Shown here piece by piece: positions 4,994 through 11,448 of a stretch of 11,448 nt of DNA (positions are counted from its first letter, which is position 1; every line of letters begins with the position of its first letter). The stretch comes from JANOBJ01 sp031411575. GTDB taxonomy: Bacteria > Pseudomonadota > Gammaproteobacteria > Burkholderiales > Burkholderiaceae_C. Made by a program: the position numbers and the translations under genes. The notes below the pieces were generated by a model, which did no database searches, was not told the origin of the DNA, and worked only from the letters and a program-made list of their open reading frames with translations. The stretch covers positions 1-11,448 of the forward strand of contig JANOBJ010000046.1 in NCBI GenBank assembly GCA_031411575.1. Reading direction: 5' to 3'.

Positions 4994-5662
4994 TCAGAAG
5001 CGGTAGCCCACGCCCAGGCTCAGCGACACCGGATCGAGCTTGGCGTCCAGCGTCTGGCCGGTGGACAGCGTGGTGCGCGTCTTCAAAAACGTCTTGACGA
5101 CGCTACCGTCCACAAACCAGCGGTCGTTGATGGCAAATGTCGCCCCCAGCTGCACGCTCAGCGCCAGCTTGGATTCGACCGACAGCGTGGTCGGGTTGGC
5201 GGGCGTTCCGCCGGTCAGCGCGCTCAACGTGGCGGTGCTCTTTTCCTTGAAGAACTTGGCGTACGTGGGCCCCGCGCCCAGGTAGGGGCGGAAGGTGGCG
5301 GTGGGCGCGCCAAAGCGGTACTGCGCAAACACCGTGACCGGCAGCGCCTTGACCTCGCCGATCTTGCCGACGCCGGCAATCGCGCCCATGCCCACGATGT
5401 CGTGCTTGAACGGCAGCGCCACCGGCACGTCGATCGACCAGTTGTCGCGCAGCATGTAGGTGACGCCACCCGACAGTTGGGTGTTGGATTTGATGTCGGC
5501 CTGCGTGCCCGGCAGGCTGGGCGCGGTCAGGTTGCCGCTGGTGACGTCGGGCGAAATCTGGGTGGCGCCACCGCGCACCAGCCAGCTGCCGGCCGGTTGC
5601 GCGTGGGCGGCGCCAGCCGCGAGGGCCAGCACGGCCAGCGAGAGTTTGAAGGTGTTATTCAT
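4994..5662 (-). CDS. OmpW-family outer membrane protein
   Basis: 222 residues, the usual OmpW length. A cleavable signal peptide (residues 1-21, cut after AHA) is followed by GSWLVRGGATQISPD, the first strand of the family, then NTQLSGGVTYMLRDNWSIDV and LPFKHDI, which correspond to conserved OmpW segments. Next come RFGAPTATFRPYLGAGPTYA and ATFAINDRWFVDGSVVKTFL, and it ends in GVGYRF with the terminal Phe needed for BAM-dependent assembly. OmpW proteins form 8-stranded barrels with a narrow hydrophobic channel and are linked to uptake of small hydrophobic compounds. The start at 5662 has GGAG about eight bases upstream. It lies 23 bp after the GDSL lipoprotein gene on the same strand and is probably co-transcribed with it. 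The symbol ompW is withheld because the family has many paralogues. Confidence 0.9.
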   Translation of the reverse strand: MNNTFKLSLAVLALAAGAAHAQPAGSWLVRGGATQISPDVTSGNLTAPSLPGTQADIKSNTQLSGGVTYMLRDNWSIDVPVALPFKHDIVGMGAIAGVGKIGEVKALPVTVFAQYRFGAPTATFRPYLGAGPTYAKFFKEKSTATLSALTGGTPANPTTLSVESKLALSVQLGATFAINDRWFVDGSVVKTFLKTRTTLSTGQTLDAKLDPVSLSLGVGYRF

Positions 5663-5685
5663 GTGTTTTTCTCCAATGTCAGGCG

Positions 5686-6870
5686 TTAGAGCCAGCCCGC
5701 TGTTGCCAGCGACTTGGCGACCAGCTGACCCAGCAACTGGTAGCCGTAGGGCGTGGGGTGAAAGCCGTCGGAGAAGGCATAGGTTTTCCACCAGTCCGCG
5801 CCGCCGGTGGCGCCGGCCGGTGGCGTCTGGGCCGACAGCGCGGCCGCGGTACAGGTCTGGAAGGTGTAGGTCGGCAGGCCGTCGGTGCCCACGCCGGTGA
5901 TCGGGCAGGCCGGGGTCTTGACATTGGTCAGGCCGTACTGCGCCGGGCTGGCCACCTGGTCGTCAAAGCTCTTGTAAAAATCCACCAGCGTGATGCGGGT
6001 GTCGCCGGCCGTCTTGCTGGCCAGTTGCTGGTTGAACGCCGTGATCCACGAGCGGAACAGGCCCTCGGCTTGCGCGCGGGCCGTGGCACCGGCCGCGCCG
6101 CCGCCGCTGGCCGCCGCGATGCTGTCCAGCACCAGCTGGAAACGCGGCGTGTTGGTGATGCCGGGCGCGTTCAGCACCGCCAGCCGTTGCGCGCCCTTGT
6201 CCAGCGCGTTGGCCTTGATGGCGGCGTAAAACTTGTCGGCCAGCGCCTGCATGTACAGGCCGCCGGCCACCGCCGCGCCGTTCGGGCCGGCGAGCGTGGC
6301 GCCCACCGTGGCCGGGGGCAGCACGCTGGCCAGCAGCGCGCCGTAGGCGGCACCGCCGTCGGTCGGGGCGGTCAGGTAGGCGCCCACCAGATCGGCCGCG
6401 TCGTTGCCGCCGCCGTCAATCAGCAGCAGGTCACCGGCGGCATAGTTGCCGGCTGCGCCCGCGTCTTTCAGCTGCTTGACGATCGACACCGGGCTGGCTT
6501 CGCCGCCGGCCGCGGCCGGGTTGTTGATGCGCCCGCCGCCCACCGCGTAGCTGGTGCAGCCGGCCTTGGGGTTGGCGATGAAGGTGGCGCCGGTGAACTT
6601 GTAGAAGCTGCACAGCTGGGGCGTGCCCAGCAGCGAGGCGGTGCGTTCGGTCCAGATCGTGTTGGGTTCGCTGCTGCTGCCCTGCACCGAGAAAACCCGG
6701 CCGAAGCCCGGAATGCCCTCGAACACGCCGCTGTCGGCCAGACTGTCGCCCATGACCTTGACCGACGTGATGCCGACCTTGCTGGCGAGCGGCTCCGAGC
6801 CCCCGCCGCCGCACGCCGCCACCACCACCGCTGCCGCCAACGCGGCCAGCTTCCACTTGATCTGACTCAT
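5686..6870 (-). CDS. SGNH/GDSL-family lipoprotein hydrolase (esterase-like)
   Basis: 394 residues. It begins with a lipoprotein signal ending in lipobox VAAC (C20) followed by a GGGG linker. All GDSL blocks are intact: VMGDSLADSG with nucleophile S43, SYAVGGGRI (107-115) as the oxyanion Gly block, LLLIDGGGND with N156, and SDGFHPTPYGYQLLGQL with D368 and H371. It should be an ester hydrolase anchored in the outer membrane or exposed to the periplasm; the substrate is unknown. Cysteine residues near 87, 105 and in the ACP and QTCTAA segments may form disulfides. The start at 6870 is supported by AGGAG eight bases upstream; an open extension to 6999 is rejected because it lacks an SD and breaks the signal peptide. 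It heads a two-gene unit with the OmpW gene. It is related to the degenerate lipoprotein encoded convergently at 3946-4902. Confidence 0.88.
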   Translation of the reverse strand: MSQIKWKLAALAAAVVVAACGGGGSEPLASKVGITSVKVMGDSLADSGVFEGIPGFGRVFSVQGSSSEPNTIWTERTASLLGTPQLCSFYKFTGATFIANPKAGCTSYAVGGGRINNPAAAGGEASPVSIVKQLKDAGAAGNYAAGDLLLIDGGGNDAADLVGAYLTAPTDGGAAYGALLASVLPPATVGATLAGPNGAAVAGGLYMQALADKFYAAIKANALDKGAQRLAVLNAPGITNTPRFQLVLDSIAAASGGGAAGATARAQAEGLFRSWITAFNQQLASKTAGDTRITLVDFYKSFDDQVASPAQYGLTNVKTPACPITGVGTDGLPTYTFQTCTAAALSAQTPPAGATGGADWWKTYAFSDGFHPTPYGYQLLGQLVAKSLATAGWL

Positions 6871-6892
6871 CCGACACTCCTGTTGTAAATAG

Positions 6893-6906
6893 AACGAACG
6901 TTCGTT
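6893..6906. promoter_or_regulatory. Perfect palindrome upstream of the GDSL-OmpW unit (TetR-type operator candidate)
   Basis: AACGAACGTTCGTT is a perfect 14-bp palindrome 23 bp upstream of the start codon at 6870. Its form (central ACGT with CGAAC arms) resembles operators of TetR-family repressors. It would overlap the core promoter read on the minus strand, consistent with repression. No regulator gene is in the window. Confidence 0.5.
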
Positions 6907-6972
6907 TTTTGGAACAGGTGATGGTAGAGGGCAATGTCCAGAAAAGCTTCGGGGGTATTCACCGAGCAAAAA

Positions 6973-6988
6973 TGGGGAGCGCTCCCCA
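6973..6988. promoter_or_regulatory. Perfect palindrome (LacI-type operator candidate)
   Basis: TGGGGAGCGCTCCCCA is a perfect 16-bp palindrome containing the core GGGAGCGCTCCC, which is the consensus core of many LacI/GalR-family operators such as the CebR box. It lies 103 bp upstream of the GDSL lipoprotein gene. It could also be a hairpin downstream of the SemiSWEET gene, but there is no T-tract. Confidence 0.5.
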
Positions 6989-7118
6989 GCCGTGAACAAA
7001 GTCCGCTTTGTGGCTGTTTTCGGCTCAATTCAGGGTCGATTCGGGCCAGATCGGTCGGTTTCGGGGTGTTTTTCGCGCTTTTTCAGCTCGGCGGGCGCGC
7101 GCCGGTGTGGCGTCGGCG

Positions 7119-7373
7119 CTACCGGTAGCGCAGTTTCATGGCCAGGATCGCGGCGGCCAGCGCCAGCGTGATGACGTTGGCCACCACCACCGGCCAAGCC
7201 CGGATCAGCAGCCCGTACACCAGCCACATGGCGATGCCGACCGTGAACACGCTGTACATGCCAAGCGAGATGCCGCGCACGTCCTTGGTCCGGAAGGTGT
7301 GCAGCGCCTGCGGCACAAAGCTCAGCGTGGTGAGGCTGGCGGCGAGGTAACCGACGAGTTCGGGGAGGTTCAT
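7119..7373 (-). CDS. SemiSWEET / PQ-loop small transporter
   Basis: 84 residues, the length of a single triple-helix bundle. Three hydrophobic helices are visible (about 5-25, 36-57, 60-79). The first carries the PQ motif in TLSFVPQALHTFRTKDVRGIS (P21-Q22), and IS at the end of that loop plus MYSVFTVGIAMWLVYGLL are typical of bacterial SemiSWEETs, which dimerise to carry sugars or other small solutes across the inner membrane. The start at 7373 has no good SD sequence. It stands alone; the next minus-strand gene upstream (dacB) ends at 7554. Confidence 0.9.
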   Translation of the reverse strand: MNLPELVGYLAASLTTLSFVPQALHTFRTKDVRGISLGMYSVFTVGIAMWLVYGLLIRAWPVVVANVITLALAAAILAMKLRYR

Positions 7374-7399
7374 GGTGGGGTTTTGGTTGACCGTCAGTT

Positions 7400-7429
7400 G
7401 CTATTGTAATAATAGCAAACTATGACCAG
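7400..7429 (+). repeat. Short AT-rich palindromic repeat, copy 1
   Basis: GCTATT-GTAAT-AATAGC is a perfect 6-bp inverted repeat, followed by AAACTATGACCAG. It matches 10221-10250 at 24 of 30 positions without gaps. It is intergenic, just upstream of the SemiSWEET gene. Confidence 0.65.
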
Positions 7430-7518
7430 GGAATGCGGACCACGGGCACATTTGGCACTAAAAACTGCGTTTTCAGCGTCTGCGGGCCGGGTGCTCGGGG
7501 TGCGCTCTTCCGGTGCCT

Positions 7519-7569
7519 TCACGGCGCGTCCTTCCCGCGTCCTTCCCGCGTCGTCACGGCGCATCCTTC
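7519..7569 (-). repeat. Tandem duplication at the 3' end of dacB
   Basis: TCACGGCGC-G/A-TCCTTC occurs at 7519-7534 and 7554-7569 (15/16 identical); the second is the actual end of dacB (codons for KDAP and stop). Between them an 11-bp unit CGCGTCCTTCC is repeated about 2.4 times (7525-7551). The extra copy lies beyond the stop in another frame. Confidence 0.7.
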
Positions 7570-9032
7570 ACCACCCACTCCACCAGCTTGTCCAGCGCGG
7601 GCCGGGTGCCTGGCGCGTTGGCGTGGTTGACCACGGCCACCACGGTGTAGCGCTGGCCGCTGCGACCGGTGGCGTAGCCGGCGATGGCCGTCACGTCGCG
7701 CAGGCTGCCGGTTTTGAGCTGCGCGTTGCCCAGCGCTTCCGACGCGCCGTTGCGCTCGCGCATGCGCGCCACCGTGCCGTCCACCCCCGCAATGCCGAGC
7801 GAGGCCGAGAACACGGCCGCATGCGGATCGAGCGCGGCGCGCTGCAGCAGCGCGGTGAGGGCGGTGGCGGTGCTGCGCTCGCGCCGCGACAGGCCCGAGC
7901 CGTTGTCCAGCACCGGCTGGGCGTGGGTGCCAAAGCGGTCGGTCCACCAGCGGCGCAGCGCGCGCTGCGAGCCGTCAAACGTACCGCGTTCCTTGCCGCG
8001 CGCCGACAGCGTCAGAAACAGCTGCTGCGCCATCACGTTGTTCGAAAACTTGTTGATGTCGGCAATGATGTCCGACAGCGGCAGCGATTCGGCCGTGACG
8101 AGCAGCCGCGCGGTGGCCGGCGTGCGCGCCTCGCGCACCTGGCCCGAGAGCGTGCCGCCGGCGGCCAGCCACATGGCGCGCAGCACCCGCGCCGCGTAGG
8201 CGCGCGGCTCCACGTAGGCTACCGGCCAGACCCGCTCGCCGCAGCTGGCCGCGTAGCGCCCGCCAAAGCGCACCTGCCCCGGGCTGGAAAAATCGGCCTT
8301 GAGCGCGCTGCGCCAGTCGCCACACGGGCCGTTGCCCATCGGCAGCTGGACCGGAATGTCCACGCCCGCGATCGGCGGCTCGGTGCGCAGCGCCACCGTG
8401 CCGCTGGCCGGGTCGGGCGTGAAGGTGAAGATCAGCGACTTGAAGTTGACCAGCAGCCCGTCGGGCGCGGCGTTGTAGGGGCGCAGCGGCTCGTCGTCAA
8501 ACTCGGCGGCGTTGCGGTCGGGCACGTCAAACACCGTGCGGTCCAGCACCAGATCACCGCGCACCTCGCGCACGCCCTTGGCGATCACCGCCTTGAACAG
8601 CTCGTCAATGCGCTCCAGCACCAGCTTGGGGTCGCCGCTGCCGCGGATCACCAGGTGGCCGTCCAGCACGCCGTTGACGACAAAGCCGTCCACATAGACG
8701 CGGTTTTTCCAGGTGAAATCGGGCCCCAGCACGTCCAGCCCGGCGTAGGTGGTGAACAGCTTCATCACCGAAGCCGGGTTCACCGCCACGTCGGGCCGGT
8801 GCGACAGGCGCGCCACCATCGGCTGCTGCACCGTGGCGGGCGTGGCCACCGGCGCCACCAGCACGCTGACGGCGCTGGCCGGCACGCCCGCGCGCGCCAG
8901 CGCCTGCGTGAAGTCGGCGGGCAGGGCGCTGACCGGGCTCGCGGATTGGGCCAGGCTGGGGCCAGGGGCCGCACCGAACGCCAGCAAGACCGCCACCAAC
9001 GCGAAAGTGAGCGTGCGCTTCGGTTGCGACAT
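7554..9032 (-). CDS. dacB: D-alanyl-D-alanine carboxypeptidase/endopeptidase, PBP4 type (peptidase S13)
   Basis: 492 residues, normal for the family. A signal peptide spans about 1-28 (KRTLTFALVAVLLAFG, cut after SLA). The three penicillin-binding motifs are present: SVMK at 88-91 (catalytic Ser88, Lys91), SNN at 330-332 and KTG at 440-442. RGSGDPKL (130-137) and the inserted domain between the first two motifs (about 150-310) are standard for PBP4. C237 and C264 may form a disulfide in that domain. The enzyme trims D-Ala and cleaves cross-links in periplasmic peptidoglycan. The start is uncertain: ATG 9032 gives a clean signal peptide but has no SD, and ATG 9062 would add 10 residues. It is divergent from the EamA gene. 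Confidence 0.93.
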   Translation of the reverse strand: MSQPKRTLTFALVAVLLAFGAAPGPSLAQSASPVSALPADFTQALARAGVPASAVSVLVAPVATPATVQQPMVARLSHRPDVAVNPASVMKLFTTYAGLDVLGPDFTWKNRVYVDGFVVNGVLDGHLVIRGSGDPKLVLERIDELFKAVIAKGVREVRGDLVLDRTVFDVPDRNAAEFDDEPLRPYNAAPDGLLVNFKSLIFTFTPDPASGTVALRTEPPIAGVDIPVQLPMGNGPCGDWRSALKADFSSPGQVRFGGRYAASCGERVWPVAYVEPRAYAARVLRAMWLAAGGTLSGQVREARTPATARLLVTAESLPLSDIIADINKFSNNVMAQQLFLTLSARGKERGTFDGSQRALRRWWTDRFGTHAQPVLDNGSGLSRRERSTATALTALLQRAALDPHAAVFSASLGIAGVDGTVARMRERNGASEALGNAQLKTGSLRDVTAIAGYATGRSGQRYTVVAVVNHANAPGTRPALDKLVEWVVKDAP

Positions 9033-9262
9033 CGGGCTGCCGGGGGCGGGGTGCGGGGTCATCGACAACAGGTGCAAGGCGGGCAGTCAGAAAGCACGCG
9101 GCACCCGCAAAAGCGCGGGCGGGCCGGTGGGGGGCAAGTGTGTTGCAAAGTCTAACGCGCCAGCGCCCCTGCGCGGATGACGCTCAAGCGGCTGCACGCC
9201 AACGCGCCAACGCGCCCGCAGGCCGGCACGCCGGCACGCCAGCACAACACCCCCGCGCCGCC

Positions 9263-9268
9263 GATAAT
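9263..9268 (+). promoter_or_regulatory. Possible -10 element of the EamA gene
   Basis: GATAAT matches the -10 consensus 5/6 and stands out in very GC-rich DNA. It is seven bases before the chosen ATG, so transcription would start at the start codon. No clear -35 is seen. The interval 9033-9262 upstream has only short GC-rich microrepeats (CGCCAACG, CCGGCACG). Confidence 0.3.
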
Positions 9269-9275
9269 CCAACCC

Positions 9276-10271
9276 ATGCGTTTTTCCCCCCGCACGGTGG
9301 GCCTGGCTGCGGCCGTGGTCACTGTCGTCATCTGGACATCCTTCATCGTCATCGCCCGCGCCTCTGCCCAGCGCACGCTGGGGCCGTTTGACATCGCGCT
9401 GGCGCGCATCATCGGCGCCAGCATCGTGTTGCTGCCGTGGGGCTTCTGGCTGGTCAGAAGCGGCCAGTTGCAGGGCTGGCTGGGGCTGTCGCCGCTGTCG
9501 TTTCGCATCACCGCGCTGACCGGGGTGTTTGGCGGGCTGCTGTATGCGGTGCTGGCTTATGCCGGGTTCTTTTACGCGCCGGCGGCGCACGCCTCGGTGC
9601 TGATGCCGGGCAGCCTGCCGCTGTGGACCACGCTGCTGGCCGCCGTGATCCTGCGCGACCGCATCACGCCCGCGCGCGCCGCCGGGCTGGCGCTGATCGT
9701 CACCGGCGACGCGCTGGTGGGCGGCAGCAGCCTGCTGCAGGCGTTCTCGGGCGGCGAGGTCTGGAAGGGCGATCTGCTGTTCATGAGCGCCGCCTTCTGC
9801 TGGAGCACCTACAGCGTGCTGGCGCGCCGCTACGGGCTCGACGCGGTCAAGGCCACCATCGCCGTCACCGTGTTTGCCTTTGTCACCTACCTGCCGCTGT
9901 ATGCGCTGGCGCTGGCCACCGGGCTGGTGCAGAGCCGTCTGGCGCTGGCCCCGGTGGGCGAGATCGCCTTTCAGGTGCTGTTCCAGGGCCTGGGCTCGGT
10001 GGTGATCTCGGGCATCACCTTCACCACCATGATCCGCCACTACGGCCCGGTGCGCTCGACCATGATCACCGCGCTGGTGCCGGGGCTGTCGGCGCTGGGC
10101 GCGGTGCTGTTTCTGGGCGAGCCGCTGTCGTGGAACCTGTGGGTCGGGCTGGGGCTGGTCACGGCGGGCATATTGTTTGGGGTACGGCGCACGGCCTTAC
10201 CCATCGTGCCACCCGAGAAAGCTACTAAATCAATAGCAAACAATGACCAGCAGACAAGCACCACAGCCTGA
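9276..10271 (+). CDS. EamA/DMT-superfamily transporter (RhaT/YdcZ-like exporter)
   Basis: 331 residues with about ten transmembrane helices in two EamA repeats. The first starts at GLAAAVVTVVIWTSFIVIAR (9-28), with RIIGASIVLLPWGFWLV, and AGFFYAPAAHASVLMPGSLP near 95-114, the usual family signature. The second begins at GDLLFMSAAFCWSTYSVLAR and ends with ALVPGLSALGAVLFLGEPLS and LGLVTAGILFG. Such inner-membrane proteins export amino acids or metabolites; substrate unknown. ATG 9276 is chosen because the first helix then starts normally; an in-frame ATG at 9177 would add 33 Pro/Ala-rich residues. The last 17 or so residues (KATKSIANNDQ...) come from a 30-bp repeat at 10221-10250 and look like an added tail. 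Confidence 0.9.
   Translation: MRFSPRTVGLAAAVVTVVIWTSFIVIARASAQRTLGPFDIALARIIGASIVLLPWGFWLVRSGQLQGWLGLSPLSFRITALTGVFGGLLYAVLAYAGFFYAPAAHASVLMPGSLPLWTTLLAAVILRDRITPARAAGLALIVTGDALVGGSSLLQAFSGGEVWKGDLLFMSAAFCWSTYSVLARRYGLDAVKATIAVTVFAFVTYLPLYALALATGLVQSRLALAPVGEIAFQVLFQGLGSVVISGITFTTMIRHYGPVRSTMITALVPGLSALGAVLFLGEPLSWNLWVGLGLVTAGILFGVRRTALPIVPPEKATKSIANNDQQTSTTA
10221..10250 (+). repeat. Short AT-rich palindromic repeat, copy 2 (inside the EamA gene end)
   Basis: GCTACT-AAATC-AATAGC then AAACAATGACCAG; 24/30 identical to 7400-7429. It encodes the end of the EamA protein, in DNA otherwise much richer in GC. Confidence 0.65.
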
Positions 10272-10294
10272 TTTGGCCTGAAAAACCGCTCCCA

Positions 10295-11011
10295 ATGACC
10301 CCCAAGCTGCTCGCCTTCGACACCAGCACCGAAACCCTGTCGGTGGCAGTGCAGCATGGCGACGCCGTCTTCAGCCACAGCGGCCCGGGCGGCGCGCAGG
10401 CCTCGGCCACGCTGATTCCGGCCATCCTGGCGCTGCTGAGTGAGGCCGGGCTGGCTCTGGCCGGGCTCGACGCCATCGTCTTTGGCCGCGGCCCGGGGTC
10501 ATTCACCGGCCTGCGCACCGCCTGCTCGGTGGCGCAGGGGCTGGCGTTTGGCGCCAACCTGCCGGTGCTGCCGCTCGACACCCTGCTGGCGGTGGCCGAA
10601 GACGCCCGAATCCGTCAACTCGCTCCGGGTCAGGCGACCGCCCAGCCCTGGCGGGTAACCGCCGCGCTGGACGCGCGAATGGACGAAATGTACGTTGCCG
10701 ACTATAGTTTCGATAGCAATCAATGGCGACAGGATGCGGACGTGCAACTGATCCGACCCGAAAACTTGGGCTTGCGGCCCGGCGCGGCGCTGGCTGGCAA
10801 TGTGTTTGCCGCCTACGGCACGCGGCTGCCCGCCGGCGCGCACCCCCGGCTGGATGCGCTCCCCAGCGCCGCCGCCCTGTTGCGCCTGGCCCCCGCCGCG
10901 CTCGCCGCTGGTCAGGCGCTGCCGGCCGCTCAGGCGCTTCCGCTGTACATCCGCGACAAGGTGGCCAAAACTGTGGCTGAGCGGGCTGCCGAGAAAGCAG
11001 CGGCCGGCTGA
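10295..11011 (+). CDS. tsaB: tRNA threonylcarbamoyladenosine biosynthesis protein TsaB
   Basis: 238 residues. The N-terminus LLAFDTSTETLSVAV is the ASKHA phosphate-1 motif of the YeaZ/TsaB family, and FGRGPGSFTGLRTACSVAQG (about 63-82) is its most conserved segment. TsaB is the cytoplasmic scaffold that dimerises with TsaD and, with TsaE and TsaC, makes the t6A modification at position 37 of ANN-decoding tRNAs. An AT-rich insertion at 10701-10730 (residues around YSFDSNQW) resembles the short repeats at 7400 and 10221. A weak start context precedes ATG 10295, 23 bp after the EamA stop. It is followed by rimI, as in many proteobacteria. Confidence 0.95.
   Translation: MTPKLLAFDTSTETLSVAVQHGDAVFSHSGPGGAQASATLIPAILALLSEAGLALAGLDAIVFGRGPGSFTGLRTACSVAQGLAFGANLPVLPLDTLLAVAEDARIRQLAPGQATAQPWRVTAALDARMDEMYVADYSFDSNQWRQDADVQLIRPENLGLRPGAALAGNVFAAYGTRLPAGAHPRLDALPSAAALLRLAPAALAAGQALPAAQALPLYIRDKVAKTVAERAAEKAAAG
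10701..10730 (+). repeat. Probable diverged copy 3 of the AT-rich repeat, inside tsaB
   Basis: ACTATAGTTTCGATAGC then AATCAATGGCGACAG. It shares CTA....TC.ATAGCAA.CAATG with copy 2 and keeps the 17-bp palindrome-like core, now with a 4-bp stem (CTAT/ATAG). The similarity is partial and could be coincidence, but the stretch is clearly more AT-rich than the rest of tsaB. Confidence 0.4.
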
Positions 11012-11053
11012 CCCCCACTTTTCACACCCAAAAGCCTGCCTGCCGGACCCCCC

Positions 11054-11448
11054 ATGAGCGCCGTTTTCAGCTCCCTTGAAGCCCAGTTCGAGCCCCTCAC
11101 GACCGAGCGCATCGACGACGTGCTCGAGATCGAAAAGCTCGCCTACCCGCACCCCTGGTCGCGCGGCAACTTCACCGATTCGCTGAAAGCCGGCTACCAG
11201 GCGCTGCTGCTGACCGCCGGCGGTGACATCCTGGGCTACTACGTCGCCATGCAGGGCGTGGACGAGGTGCACCTGCTCAACATCACCGTCAAGCCCGAGC
11301 ACCAGCGCCAGGGCTGGGCCCGCATCATGCTCGACGCGCTGGCCATCTGGTCGCGCGGCCAGGGCGCGCAGTGGCTCTGGCTCGAAGTGCGCCAGAGCAA
11401 CCAGCGCGCCCAGCGCATCTACGAACGCTACGGCTACCGCCGCGTCGG
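11054..11448 (+). CDS. rimI: Ribosomal protein S18-alanine N-acetyltransferase, 3' end beyond the window
   Basis: 131 codons are visible and the frame is still open at the window end. The GNAT fold is clear: FEPLTTERIDDVLEIEKLAY (13-32), PWSRGNFTDSLKAGYQALLL, then VHLLNITVKPEHQRQGWARI with the acetyl-CoA-binding Q/R-x-x-G-x-A-type loop, and LEVRQSNQRAQRIYERYGYR, the RimI/GNAT motif B. It acetylates the N-terminal Ala of ribosomal protein S18; the neighbouring tsaB gene is a common operon partner. The start at 11054 lies 42 bp after the tsaB stop; a good SD is not evident. The N-terminus MSAVFSSLEAQ is slightly longer than in E. coli RimI. Confidence 0.92.
   Translation, partial: MSAVFSSLEAQFEPLTTERIDDVLEIEKLAYPHPWSRGNFTDSLKAGYQALLLTAGGDILGYYVAMQGVDEVHLLNITVKPEHQRQGWARIMLDALAIWSRGQGAQWLWLEVRQSNQRAQRIYERYGYRRV

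Noticed and set aside
5758..6888. 376-codon plus-strand open frame
   Set aside because: Shadow of the GDSL lipoprotein gene, which has a signal peptide, SD and all catalytic blocks on the other strand.
7422..9155. 577-codon plus-strand open frame
   Set aside because: Antisense shadow of dacB; Arg/His/Gln/Ala-rich translation typical of the complement of high-GC genes.

Overview
The window looks like chromosomal DNA of a high-GC betaproteobacterium, most likely Burkholderiales and probably Comamonadaceae. The evidence is the strong G/C third-position bias of the housekeeping genes, the tsaB-rimI gene order, the style of the encoded proteins, and short AT-rich palindromic repeats (GCTAT...ATAGC type) that I associate with comamonad genomes. 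Taxonomy is inferred, not tested. The window opens exactly at an insertion-sequence tip, as contigs often do at repeats.

Left third (1-3523) is accessory DNA. An IS110-family, IS1111-group element (about 1-1466, transposase on the minus strand, 13-bp subterminal inverted repeats, long right end) sits inside an integron attC site. The right arm of that attC survives at 1467-1541, with L'' and L' arms that pair 7/7 around one extrahelical base and an R' core GTTAGAC. Then comes one complete gene cassette with two overlapping genes: a HEPN-domain protein (1552-1947) and an unrecognised partner (1944-2321), whose stop codon lies in the R'' core (GTCTAAC) of the next attC. That second attC is also cut by a 27-bp remnant of the same IS end. 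The long right end of the IS, where IS1111 elements encode their bridge RNA, holds a 10-nt exact match to the attC R'' flank and a 6-nt match to the other flank, in the strand arrangement expected of a target-guide pair. After a degenerate stretch (2353-2890) comes a HigB/HigA-type toxin-antitoxin pair (2918-3523) with a palindromic operator and an apparently leaderless start.

Middle (3946-6990) is an envelope module. A plus-strand lipoprotein (3946-4902) has the SGNH/GDSL fold signature but lacks the catalytic Ser, the block III Asn and the His, so it looks like a pseudoenzyme. It converges, through a shared bidirectional terminator, on a minus-strand pair: an intact GDSL lipoprotein esterase (5686-6870) followed 23 bp later by an OmpW-family porin (4994-5662). 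Two perfect palindromes upstream of the pair (TetR-like at 6893-6906, LacI-like at 6973-6988) suggest repressor control.

Right part (7119-11448) is core-like: a SemiSWEET/PQ-loop transporter, a DacB/PBP4 peptidase, a divergent EamA/DMT exporter, then tsaB and a rimI cut by the window end. Three related 30-bp AT-rich repeats lie here, one forming the C-terminal tail of the EamA protein and one inside tsaB.
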